From the NCBI GenBank assembly GCA_017518255.1, contig JAFWVK010000036.1, positions 59,461 through 123,460 of the forward strand: DNA of 64,000 nt, given 5' to 3'. The stretch is from Oscillospiraceae bacterium. GTDB lineage: Bacteria; Bacillota; Clostridia; Oscillospirales; Ruminococcaceae. Shown here piece by piece: positions 54,664 to 61,285 of this stretch. Below the pieces are notes generated by a model. It saw nothing but the letters and a program-made list of their open reading frames with translations. It was not told where the DNA came from and ran no database searches. The position numbers and the translations under genes are program-made. How positions within the stretch are numbered: position 1 is the stretch's first letter; each line of letters starts with the position of its first letter.

Positions 54664-55077
54664 TCACCTCTTTTTTTGCCCGGAATCCGGTGTGCTCCGG
54701 GTAAAGATTGCACCCGCGGTATAGACCAGCCTGGGATAAAGCATCGGGACTGCGACTGCTACCGGCGAAATATATCTCCGGAATATCACAACCGTTCCGA
54801 AGGCTGCCGCGAACACAAAGAGCCGCAGCGCATAAAAAAAACGATAGCGCCGCCTGTTTGGGATACCGGTACGTTTTGCCTCTTCCGCCATACGCAGAAC
54901 ACTGTACCGCAGCAGAAACAGCGAGCAGAACAGCACGGCACTGCCCAGCAGCAAGCCTGCTGCAAAGGAAAGCGTTGCGCCGAGCACGATGACGCTGACC
55001 AGATATGCGGCAATATTCAGAAACACAGTCCGCCGCGCCAGCATCTTCATTTCCCGCAGCATCACTTCCTCCGGCAT
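54664..55077 (-). CDS. atpI: ATP synthase subunit I-like membrane protein
   Basis: 137 residues from the ATG at 55077 (AAAGGGGG upstream); the frame extends further but without a ribosome site. Four hydrophobic helices in pairs (about 18-58 and 90-130), first gene of the atp operon. AtpI proteins are poorly conserved; the position and topology support the call, as assembly factor of the c ring. Confidence 0.78.
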   Translation of the reverse strand: MPEEVMLREMKMLARRTVFLNIAAYLVSVIVLGATLSFAAGLLLGSAVLFCSLFLLRYSVLRMAEEAKRTGIPNRRRYRFFYALRLFVFAAAFGTVVIFRRYISPVAVAVPMLYPRLVYTAGAIFTRSTPDSGQKKR

Positions 55078-55108
55078 ATCCGCGCCCCCTTTACCGGCAT
55101 TCGCATAC

Positions 55109-55137
55109 AGTATACCATAATTCCGAAAAAAAAGCAA
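55109..55137 (-). promoter_or_regulatory. Promoter of the atp operon
   Basis: Minus-strand TTGCTT (55132-55137), 17-base spacer, TATACT (55109-55114) with extended -10 TGG, about 32 bases upstream of the atpI-like start. Confidence 0.75.
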
Positions 55138-55353
55138 TGGGCAAACGCAAAGAAATGTCCGTATTTTTTCCGACTGCCCGTCAGAGAGGCGCCAAAAGCA
55201 GAGAACAAATGCATCCTTGTCATGCATCCGGAAAGAGCCCTCCCGCAGGCAGGCATATTTTGCGTCTGTTTGACATACAGTACAACTCGCAAAGTTAGCA
55301 TCCGCAAACAATTATTCAATCTTCCGAAAATATCATGCATTTCCGGATACCAC

Positions 55354-55382
55354 TTGACAAATAAAAACGGAAGTGCTAAAAT
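55354..55382 (+). promoter_or_regulatory. Promoter of the feo operon
   Basis: TTGACA (55354-55359), 17-base spacer, TAAAAT (55377-55382) with extended -10 TGC. The large inverted repeat at 55385-55410 covers the expected start of transcription. Confidence 0.85.
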
Positions 55383-55384
55383 AT

Positions 55385-55410
55385 GATTGGTTAGCGAATT
55401 CTAACCAATC
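55385..55410. promoter_or_regulatory. Iron-box-like operator 1 (feo promoter)
   Basis: Perfect inverted repeat GATTGGTTAG (55385-55394) and CTAACCAATC (55401-55410) around CGAATT, directly after the -10 hexamer. It matches the GGTTAG/CTAACC half-sites of DtxR/IdeR operators, though with a longer centre. Binding here would block transcription. Confidence 0.75.
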
Positions 55411-55423
55411 GCTTTTGCTCCAA

Positions 55424-55440
55424 GATTAGCTAACGCTAAC
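55424..55440. promoter_or_regulatory. Iron-box-like operator 2 (feo leader)
   Basis: Overlapping half-sites GATTAGCTAACGCTAAC, just before the feoA ribosome site. Confidence 0.55.
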
Positions 55441-55457
55441 AGAAAGGAAGTTTTTCA

Positions 55458-55670
55458 ATGTTACCGCTCAGTCTGGCTGATGCCGACACGCCGCTGACAA
55501 TCCGGAAAATCGGCGGAACGCCCGCACTCAAGCTGCATCTCGAAAGTCTCGGCTTTACGGTAGGCGAAACGGTCACGCTCATCAGCAATCTCGGCGAAAA
55601 CGTGATCGTCAGAGTCAAGGAATCCCGCGTTGCAATCGGCGCGGATATGGCACGGAAAATTATGGTGTAA
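55458..55670 (+). CDS. feoA: Ferrous iron transport protein A (first copy)
   Basis: 70 residues, SH3-like FeoA domain: LSLADADTPLTIRKIGG, HLESLGFTVGETVTLISNLGENVIVRVKESRVAIG (landmarks LESLGFTVGE, RVAIG). A cytosolic partner of FeoB. AGAAAGGAAG precedes the ATG. Directly followed by a second feoA and feoB. Confidence 0.92.
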   Translation: MLPLSLADADTPLTIRKIGGTPALKLHLESLGFTVGETVTLISNLGENVIVRVKESRVAIGADMARKIMV

Positions 55671-55683
55671 GGAGGAACTGCAA

Positions 55684-55905
55684 ATGAAGACACTCAGAGA
55701 TATCCCGGTCGGCGGCAAGGCGAAGGTCGTGAAGCTGCACGGCGAAGGCGCAATCAAGCGCCGCATTATGGATATGGGAATCACACGCGGAACGGAAATC
55801 TATGTGCGCAAGGTTGCGCCGCTCGGTGATCCGATGGAACTCACGGTACGCGGCTATGAGCTGTCGCTCCGCAAGGCAGATGCCGAACTCATTGAAGTGC
55901 AGTAA
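55684..55905 (+). CDS. feoA: Ferrous iron transport protein A (second copy)
   Basis: 73 residues from the ATG at 55684 (AAGGAGGA upstream). MKTLRDIPVGGKAKVVKLHG, IKRRIMDMGITRGTEIYVRK and PMELTVRGYELSLRKADAELI-type pattern (landmark RGYELSLRK) define FeoA. The two FeoA proteins are clearly different, so this is an old duplication or the usual two-FeoA operon of clostridia. Confidence 0.94.
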   Translation: MKTLRDIPVGGKAKVVKLHGEGAIKRRIMDMGITRGTEIYVRKVAPLGDPMELTVRGYELSLRKADAELIEVQ

Positions 55906-55917
55906 TTCACTGTAAGC

Positions 55918-55936
55918 ATAGGTTAGTCTAACCTAA
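55918..55936. promoter_or_regulatory. DtxR-box-like site between feoA and feoB
   Basis: ATAGGTTAGTCTAACCTAA matches the 19-base DtxR/IdeR consensus at 17 positions and contains the perfect palindrome AGGTTAG-T-CTAACCT. No obvious promoter lies next to it, so it may act as a roadblock or control a weak internal start for feoB. Confidence 0.7.
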
Positions 55937-55951
55937 CCAAAGAAAGGAAGC

Positions 55952-58456
55952 ATGAATATGGATATCCGTATTGCCCTTGCCGGCAACCCCAATTCGGGCA
56001 AGACAACGCTGTTCAACGCTCTGACCGGATCGAACCAGTTTGTCGGAAACTGGCCGGGCGTCACCGTTGAAAAAAAGGAAGGCAAGCTGAAAAATCACGA
56101 CGGCGTAACCATTACCGACCTGCCCGGCATCTATTCTCTTTCTCCGTATACGCTGGAGGAAGTTGTCGCCCGTAATTATCTGATCGGCGAGCGCCCCGAC
56201 GCAATTCTCAACATCATCGACGGCACAAACCTCGAACGCAACCTCTATCTGACCACGCAGCTTGTTGAGCTCGGCATTCCGGTTGTCATTGCCGTCAATA
56301 TGATGGATGTCGTGAAAAAGAACGGCGACAAAATCAACACCAAGGAGCTCTCCCGCCAGCTCGGCTGCGAGATTATTGAGATCTCCGCGCTGAAAGGCAC
56401 GGGCATCAAAGAGGCTGCGGAAGCTGCGGTCAAAGCGGCAAAGGATACCAAAACAATTCCGCAGCACACCTTCTCCGGACCGGTTGAACACGCGATTGCA
56501 CACATTGAGGAAGCTGTCGTACACAATATGCCGGAGGAACAGCAGCGCTGGTATGCAATCAAGATTTTTGAACGCGATGACAAAGTTCTCGAAAAGCTGA
56601 ACATCCCCGAAGCAACACTCAGCCATGTGGAACAGGATATTGCAGCCGCGGAAAAGGAACTGGACGACGACGCCGAAAGCATCATTACAAACGAGCGCTA
56701 TGTTTACATTGCATCGGTCATTCAGGCGTGCTACAAAAAGCACAATGCCGGAAAGCTGACGACCTCGGATAAAATCGACAAGGTTGTAACAAACCGGATT
56801 CTCGGTCTGCCGATCTTCGCCGCAATCATGTTCCTCGTTTATCTGATTGCGATGGTCGGACCGGGCGCATGGGCAACCGACTGGACGAACGATAATCTCT
56901 TCGGCGACGGCTTCCATTTGTTCGGCATGGGAACATCAGAGTATGAGGAAAAGCAAGGAGAGTACGAGGACGCTTCAAACGCGGTCAGCGCATATTACGA
57001 GTTGGACACCGAGGCGGAGGATTTCGATGCGGATACAGCGCTTGCAGAGATGAAAGCAGTCACGGGCGAAAGCTCGGCGGTTATCGCTCTGGAGGATGAG
57101 GAAACCCTTGAAACAATTGAAAAGACCGTTTATTTCGATGCTGTGCCGGACGGTGCAGACGAAGAAGAGGTCATCGGCGTTTCCTATCAGGAAGCAGTTG
57201 AATACTTCGAGAAAAACGGCTTCGACGAACCCGATCCTGCCGATTACGGCACCTTTGTACCGAGCATTCCCTCTCTGGTTGAGAGCGGTCTGGACAAAGC
57301 CGGCGCGGCGGAATGGCTGAAAGGTCTGATCCTTGACGGTATTGTTGCCGGTGTCGGTGCAGTGCTGGGCTTTGTTCCGCAGATGCTCGTGCTGTTCCTG
57401 CTGCTCGCCTTCCTCGAAGCCTGCGGCTATATGGCACGTATTGCATTCGTGCTTGACAGAGTATTCCGCAAATTCGGTCTTTCCGGCAAGTCGTTCATTC
57501 CGATGCTGGTCGGTGTCGGCTGCGGCGTTCCCGGCATCATGGCGAGCCGTACCATTGAAAACGAGCGCGACCGCCGCATGACCATTATCACCACAACCTT
57601 TATCCCCTGCGGCGCAAAGGTTCCGTTCATCGCGATGATTGCAGGCGCAATCTTCGGCGGCTCCCCGCTGATCGCGGTATCTGCATATTTCATCGGCATG
57701 GCTGCAATCATCGTATCGGGCATCATGCTGAAAAAGACAAAAATGTTTGCCGGCGACCCTGCTCCGTTCGTCATGGAGCTGCCCGCATACCATATGCCGA
57801 CGCTCGGCAATGTCCTGCGTTCGATGTGGGAACGCGGCTGGTCGTTCATCAAAAAGGCAGGTACAATCATTCTGCTCTCGACAATCTTTGTCTGGTTTAC
57901 ATCCTTCTTCGGCTTCACGGACGACGGCTTCCGGATGCTCTCCGAAGATGAGCTTGACCTCTCGATTCTCGCAAAGATCGGCAGCGGCATTGCATGGCTC
58001 TTTGCACCGCTTGGCTGGGGCAACTGGCAGGCGGCGGTCGCATCGTTCACCGGTCTGGTTGCAAAGGAAAACATTGTCGGCACCATGGGCATTCTCTACG
58101 GCGGCGGCGATCAGACCGTCTGGCAGACACTCGGCGCTGCTTTCACCGGCGTAACAGGATTCTCCTTCCTCGTGTTCAATCTGCTCTGCGCACCGTGCTT
58201 TGCGGCAATCGGTGCGATCAAGCGTGAAATGAACAATGCCAAGTGGACATTGTTTGCAATCGGCTATCAGTGCGGTTTTGCCTATGCAATTGCGCTGATG
58301 ATTAACCAGTTCGGCGGACTGTTCACCGGAAAGGTCAACCCGGTCGGACTGATCTTTGCAATCCTGATTCTTGCTGCAATCGTCTATATGCTTTTCATTA
58401 AGAAGTACAAAGAAGCCTCGAAACTGACGGAGAAAGTCAGAGTTCAAAGGAGCTGA
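55952..58456 (+). CDS. feoB: Ferrous iron transporter FeoB
   Basis: 834 residues, the Fe2+ permease. N-terminal G domain with P-loop GNPNSGKTTLFN, G2 NWPGVTVEKKEG, DLPGIYSL (G3) and NMMD (G4); helical spacer; then membrane helices with two Gate motifs (ACGYMARIAFVLDR, GVGCGVPGIMASRT). Between the first and second helices (about residues 328-450) there is an acidic insertion of about 115 residues (landmarks YYELDTEAEDFDAD, GVSYQEAVEYFEKNGFDEPD). Start at 55952 after GAAAGGAAG. Confidence 0.96.
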   Translation: MNMDIRIALAGNPNSGKTTLFNALTGSNQFVGNWPGVTVEKKEGKLKNHDGVTITDLPGIYSLSPYTLEEVVARNYLIGERPDAILNIIDGTNLERNLYLTTQLVELGIPVVIAVNMMDVVKKNGDKINTKELSRQLGCEIIEISALKGTGIKEAAEAAVKAAKDTKTIPQHTFSGPVEHAIAHIEEAVVHNMPEEQQRWYAIKIFERDDKVLEKLNIPEATLSHVEQDIAAAEKELDDDAESIITNERYVYIASVIQACYKKHNAGKLTTSDKIDKVVTNRILGLPIFAAIMFLVYLIAMVGPGAWATDWTNDNLFGDGFHLFGMGTSEYEEKQGEYEDASNAVSAYYELDTEAEDFDADTALAEMKAVTGESSAVIALEDEETLETIEKTVYFDAVPDGADEEEVIGVSYQEAVEYFEKNGFDEPDPADYGTFVPSIPSLVESGLDKAGAAEWLKGLILDGIVAGVGAVLGFVPQMLVLFLLLAFLEACGYMARIAFVLDRVFRKFGLSGKSFIPMLVGVGCGVPGIMASRTIENERDRRMTIITTTFIPCGAKVPFIAMIAGAIFGGSPLIAVSAYFIGMAAIIVSGIMLKKTKMFAGDPAPFVMELPAYHMPTLGNVLRSMWERGWSFIKKAGTIILLSTIFVWFTSFFGFTDDGFRMLSEDELDLSILAKIGSGIAWLFAPLGWGNWQAAVASFTGLVAKENIVGTMGILYGGGDQTVWQTLGAAFTGVTGFSFLVFNLLCAPCFAAIGAIKREMNNAKWTLFAIGYQCGFAYAIALMINQFGGLFTGKVNPVGLIFAILILAAIVYMLFIKKYKEASKLTEKVRVQRS

Positions 58457-58461
58457 TTTCA

Positions 58462-58632
58462 ATGCCTGCGTGGTTGACAGAGAACCTCGGTACGATTGTC
58501 ATTTCGCTGATTCTGCTTGCGGTTGTGGCTGCAATCATCCTTTCAGCGGTCAGGAACAAAAAGAAAGGAAAATCGTCCTGCGGGTGTGACTGCGCACACT
58601 GCGGCTGCTGCGGCACATGCCATAAGCATTAA
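58462..58632 (+). CDS. FeoB-associated Cys-rich membrane protein
   Basis: 56 residues, start at 58462 with AAAGGAG upstream, 5 bases after feoB. One membrane helix (about 10-30), a basic KKKGK stretch, then a Cys/His-rich tail CGCDCAHCGCCGTCHKH. The family is regularly found with FeoB and may act like FeoC as an accessory or iron/redox-sensing part. The gene is too small to be called by many annotation programs. Confidence 0.9.
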   Translation: MPAWLTENLGTIVISLILLAVVAAIILSAVRNKKKGKSSCGCDCAHCGCCGTCHKH

Positions 58633-58639
58633 AACGGGC

Positions 58640-58665
58640 GGGCGGCATATTCCGATATGCTGCCC
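58640..58665 (+). terminator. Hairpin between the Cys-rich gene and the regulator
   Basis: Stem GGGCGGCATAT / ATATGCTGCCC (one wobble pair). There is no T run, so partial read-through into the regulator gene is likely. Confidence 0.5.
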
Positions 58666-58682
58666 GCTTCAGGAGTGTAATG

Positions 58683-59051
58683 ATGGAAACAAACGACAGA
58701 CTGACGCCTGCAAATATCCGCTATCTGCTGACAATGAAGGCATTTTCCGATGCAAATAAAACGATTCGCAATGCATATCTTGCAGATTACCTGCGTTATA
58801 AAAAATCAAGTGTGCATTCCATGCTGCAGATTCTGACAGCTCTGGGCATGATCGAAAAGGATCACAGCAATGTCATCCGTCTGACGGAAAAGGGTACAGA
58901 TACGGCTGTGCGGTATCAGGATTATTACAACCGGATTGATGCGATGATGCAAAAATGCTTTCCGGATTTTCACAACCGGGAGAATGCGATTCTTGCACTG
59001 ATTGCGGAAATTCCGGAGCAGGATTTGGAAAGCTTTGCAAAATCAGTATAA
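58683..59051 (+). CDS. Winged-helix regulator, probably iron-responsive
   Basis: 122 residues from the second of two adjacent ATGs (58680 and 58683), the second having better spacing to AGGAG. The fold has NAYLADYLRYKKSSVHSMLQIL (landmark YKKSSVHSMLQ) as HTH and NVIRLTEKGTDTAVRYQDYY as wing and linker, similar to the N-terminal half of DtxR-family regulators. The last 35 residues include QKCFPDFHNREN, which could bind metal. Position at the end of feo suggests that it acts at the TTAGC-type inverted repeats nearby; this is inference. Confidence 0.75.
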   Translation: METNDRLTPANIRYLLTMKAFSDANKTIRNAYLADYLRYKKSSVHSMLQILTALGMIEKDHSNVIRLTEKGTDTAVRYQDYYNRIDAMMQKCFPDFHNRENAILALIAEIPEQDLESFAKSV

Positions 59052-59090
59052 CAGAAAGCAGCAGACACTTCGGTGTACTGCTGCTTTCTG
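59052..59090 (+). terminator. Terminator hairpin of the feo operon, copy without T run
   Basis: Stem CAGAAAGCAGCAG / CTGCTGCTTTCTG (59052-59064, 59078-59090), immediately followed by the repeat element. Confidence 0.8.
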
Positions 59091-59343
59091 TCTGTCGAAA
59101 AAGTATCTTTGACTACAATATGTTTCCGAGACAGATGTACGAAAGATTGATAATCGGGGGAGAGAAAACTCTTGTTTTCCCTCCCCCGATACCCCCTTCT
59201 TTAGCGCTTTTTTGATGCAAACAGGGCGTTTCGCCGTCTGCGGACGGCGACCAGAGGGCGCCGCCCTCTGGATACCCGCCAACTTTTGAAAAAGTTGGAT
59301 CAAAACATTTATAATCGGCAGAGCGGGTTTCCCGACAAGCTGA
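59090..59343 (+). repeat. Terminator-flanked repeat element, complete copy 2
   Basis: About 254 non-coding bases starting GTCTGTCGAAAAAGTATC and ending CCCGACAAGCTGA, bounded on both sides by the same hairpin (59052-59090 and 59342-59376). Inside are a hairpin made by CGGGGGAGAGAAAAC and GTTTTCCCTCCCCCG, the segment CCAGAGGGCGCCGCCCTCTGG, and CAACTTTTGAAAAAGTTG. The first 200 bases match the element at 63800 closely. Confidence 0.85.
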
Positions 59344-59376
59344 AAGCAGCAGACACTTCCTTGTACTGCTGCTTTT
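59342..59376 (+). terminator. Terminator hairpin of the feo operon, copy with T run
   Basis: Stem GAAAGCAGCAG / CTGCTGCTTTT; 32 of 35 bases agree with the hairpin at 59052-59090. Confidence 0.75.
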
Positions 59377-59392
59377 GCATATGCATGAGGTT

Positions 59393-59641
59393 TTATCGCC
59401 GGAACAGTCCTTTTTTTACATAAGGCTCAGACTGCACATCAGTCAGCGAATAGCCGGAATCCTTCAGCGCTTCGGAAATCTGCGCAAACGTGATTTCCTG
59501 TTCCGTCAGGATAACAGTTTCTCCGCTTTTATGCGAAGATGTCACCTTTTTGACCGCAAAGTGATTCCGGATCAGATCATTGATGTGCGCTTCACACATG
59601 GGGCAGGACATTCCGCTGATTTTTGCTGTAATTTTCAGCAT
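59393..59641 (-). CDS. Heavy-metal-associated (HMA) domain protein
   Basis: 82 residues with one HMA ferredoxin-like fold and the metal site GMSCPMCEAH. Similar to copper chaperones of the CopZ type, with a short C-terminal basic extension. AAGGAGGA precedes the ATG, which overlaps the stop of the DUF3793 gene by 7 bases, so both are cotranscribed under the same iron-box-like site. Confidence 0.88.
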   Translation of the reverse strand: MLKITAKISGMSCPMCEAHINDLIRNHFAVKKVTSSHKSGETVILTEQEITFAQISEALKDSGYSLTDVQSEPYVKKGLFRR

Positions 59642-60201
59642 TTCGCTCCTCCTTTATCAGATACTGTCATAGACACAACGTCCGTACCGCATTTCAGACA
59701 GTCTTCATATAATCTTGTACACTGCTTATACTGCATAAAAAGTCTGCGGCATTTTGCTTCGTCACCGTAAACCTTCCAGCAGCCGGCGCATTTATAACCG
59801 CAGGCATGCTGCGTGATAAAGCCTGAAACATCTTCGGGCGGATAACCGAGAAACAGCCCGATTTCATGCGGAAAATCATCTGATTCTCTGAGCCGCTGCA
59901 TCAGCCGCACAATACACTGTCCGGCATATTCCGGCACATATCCGCAGTCCCGCAGGAGTGCTTTTGCTTCATCGTCATGCAGATCGTTTGCAAGATGCGC
60001 AGGACGGTAAAGATAAATCAATGCCTGATTGTTGCAGTATCGCAGCGGCAGAATGCGAACCCCCTTGTCATGCAGTCTGCGGTTCCAGAAACGCAGAGAT
60101 TCCCGCATCTGCTCCGTGCTGTCATACCGGTAGCTGAACAGATTTCCTGTTTTGATTCCCGCGAGTGTCGGCGCACAGTTGCGAACCATTGCTTCTTCGG
60201 A
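59635..60201 (-). CDS. DUF3793 family protein
   Basis: About 188 residues if started at the GTG at 60201 (an ATG four codons later is also possible). The hallmark segments are NCAPTLAGIKTGNLF and FPHEIGLFLGYPPEDVSGFI; a Cys-rich part follows (CGYKCAGCWKVYGDEAKC). The frame extends upstream to an ATG at 60249, but that ATG overlaps the -10 box of the promoter and cannot be in the transcript. Function unknown; the family is common near iron and flavodoxin genes in clostridia. Confidence 0.82.
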   Translation of the reverse strand, partial: SEEAMVRNCAPTLAGIKTGNLFSYRYDSTEQMRESLRFWNRRLHDKGVRILPLRYCNNQALIYLYRPAHLANDLHDDEAKALLRDCGYVPEYAGQCIVRLMQRLRESDDFPHEIGLFLGYPPEDVSGFITQHACGYKCAGCWKVYGDEAKCRRLFMQYKQCTRLYEDCLKCGTDVVSMTVSDKGGAKC

Positions 60202-60220
60202 CACAGATTGTTCAACTTCT

Positions 60221-60244
60221 TTTAGTTGCGCTATGCTAACTAAA
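60221..60244. promoter_or_regulatory. Iron-box-like operator 4 (DUF3793-HMA)
   Basis: Inverted repeat TTTAGTT (60221-60227) / AACTAAA (60238-60244) containing GCTAAC, directly downstream of the -10 hexamer at 60248-60253 on the minus strand. Confidence 0.65.
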
Positions 60245-60247
60245 TGC

Positions 60248-60276
60248 ATTATAGCATATTATGCCGGAAATGTCAA
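60248..60276 (-). promoter_or_regulatory. Promoter of the DUF3793-HMA operon
   Basis: Minus-strand TTGACA (60271-60276), 17-base spacer, TATAAT (60248-60253) with extended -10 TGC. Confidence 0.8.
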
Positions 60277-60356
60277 TGGATACAGTAAAAAAGATCATAT
60301 CGTCATATCGGGAATTTCACGGAACCTGTTACGGAGCCGCGCACGGCGCGGTTATA
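60248..60356. repeat. Single copy of the promoter-bearing repeat
   Basis: Shares ATTATAGCATATT, GTCAATGGATACAGT, ATATCGGGAATTTC, CTGTTACGGAGCCG and a GC-rich palindrome (GCCGCGCACGGCGCGG) with the 94-bp repeats at 15412-15694. Confidence 0.75.
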
Positions 60357-60379
60357 GCATAAAACGCAGATTCTGTCAA
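60351..60379 (-). promoter_or_regulatory. Second upstream promoter for DUF3793-HMA
   Basis: Minus-strand TTGACA (60374-60379), 17-base spacer, TATAAC (60351-60356) with extended -10 TGC, in the same place relative to the repeat as the additional thrH promoters. Confidence 0.6.
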
Positions 60380-60412
60380 GCTTTGACTGCGAAAAATCAT
60401 CATGAAAACGGC

Positions 60413-60441
60413 TTGACAAATCCGGATATATATGATATAAT
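60413..60441 (+). promoter_or_regulatory. Promoter of the DUF2325 gene
   Basis: TTGACA (60413-60418), 17-base spacer, TATAAT (60436-60441) with extended -10 TGA: full consensus. Confidence 0.85.
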
Positions 60442-60447
60442 TTCAGT

Positions 60448-60465
60448 AGTTAGCATGCGGTAACT
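60448..60465. promoter_or_regulatory. Iron-box-like operator 5 (DUF2325 promoter)
   Basis: AGTTA (60448-60452) and TAACT (60461-60465) with GTTAGC inside, starting 6 bases after the -10 hexamer. Confidence 0.6.
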
Positions 60466-60509
60466 CAAAAAAAGGACGAATGGCTCCGTTCTTTATTTTT
60501 CGCGGCATA

Positions 60510-60523
60510 TTAGCATCAGCTAA
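60510..60523. promoter_or_regulatory. Iron-box-like operator 6 (DUF2325 leader)
   Basis: TTAGC-ATCA-GCTAA, shortly before the ribosome site AAGGAGG. Confidence 0.55.
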
Positions 60524-60541
60524 CCAAATAAGGAGGCTCAT

Positions 60542-60823
60542 ATGAGTTTAGTCATCGTAGGCGGTAATGACCGCATGGCAGCACGCTATCAGACTATCTG
60601 CAAACAGTATCAGTGGAAATCCAAAGTCTTCACGCAAATGCCGGCTGATTTTGAGAACAAAATCGGTCAGCCGGATCTTCTGGTCGTGTTCACAAGCACC
60701 TGTTCACACAAAATGCTTGCAGGAGTGAAAAACCGCTCCGAGAAGCAGGGAATTCCGGTGAAGCATGTTCACAGCGCCAGTGTCAGCGCACTGAAAAAGC
60801 TGCTGGAGCAGTACAGCGGATAA
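60542..60823 (+). CDS. DUF2325 protein
   Basis: 93 residues, one Rossmann-like DUF2325 domain (VIVGGNDRMAARYQ, LLVVFTSTCSHKML, VKHVHSASVSALKKLL). Function unknown; the Cys/His in TSTCSH might bind metal. AAGGAGG precedes the ATG. Its promoter carries two iron-box-like repeats, tying it to the feo region. Confidence 0.88.
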   Translation: MSLVIVGGNDRMAARYQTICKQYQWKSKVFTQMPADFENKIGQPDLLVVFTSTCSHKMLAGVKNRSEKQGIPVKHVHSASVSALKKLLEQYSG

Positions 60824-60878
60824 ATACGTTCGGTACAGATTCTTCTGTTCGATATATCATTTTCATGCGGTTTTTATA

Positions 60879-61057
60879 TGAAAACAGCGGATATTTACCG
60901 TAGCGGCACCGGCAAAACCTGTATTGCTGTTCGGCTCTTACGGCTGGGGTGACGGCAAATGGATGCCTGCAAAACCGGGCATATCATCAGAGAGGAAACC
61001 TATCTTCGCCTAAAAAGCTGCATGACCGAACAAGGCTATGAACTTCCGGAAATTTAA
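60879..61057 (+). pseudogene. Decayed flavodoxin gene
   Basis: An ATG at 60879 opens a frame reading DIYRSGTGKT, like the flavodoxin phosphate loop (YxSGTGNT). After a frame change at about 60916 another frame reads KPVLLFGSYGWGDGKWM, the typical flavodoxin C-terminal segment. The middle of the gene is missing. No intact frame links the parts, so it is a remnant. The C-terminal continuation to TAA at 61055-61057 does not resemble a flavodoxin closely. Confidence 0.6.
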
Positions 61058-61077
61058 TCAAATACTGTCGAATCCAA

Positions 61078-61120
61078 AACAGGCTGCTGATTGCTGAATT
61101 GCATTACGCAGCCTGTTTTA
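61078..61120. terminator. Bidirectional hairpin after the flavodoxin remnant
   Basis: Stem AACAGGCTGC / GCAGCCTGTT (61078-61087, 61108-61117) with TTTTA after it and AAAA before it. Confidence 0.7.
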
Positions 61121-61235
61121 TATGCCAACGGTATTTGCAAATCTGCAATTGCACAGGGCATTCCCTCCCTTCGGCAGCGGGATTCTGATTTTATTTCCGT
61201 GCAGTCTCCGGCGGAATCTTTTTTTGCGGCTCCCA

Positions 61236-61264
61236 TTGCGTTTTCTTGCAGACTATGGTATAAT
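61236..61264 (+). promoter_or_regulatory. Promoter of the second two-component operon
   Basis: TTGCGT (61236-61241), 17-base spacer, TATAAT (61259-61264) with extended -10 TGG. Confidence 0.75.
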
Positions 61265-61285
61265 TATCCGGAAGGAAGTGATGAT

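Noticed and set aside
56975..58462. Minus-strand frame of 495 codons opposite feoB
   Set aside because: Shadow of the highly conserved FeoB coding frame; composition rich in Cys, His and Arg, as expected from antisense.
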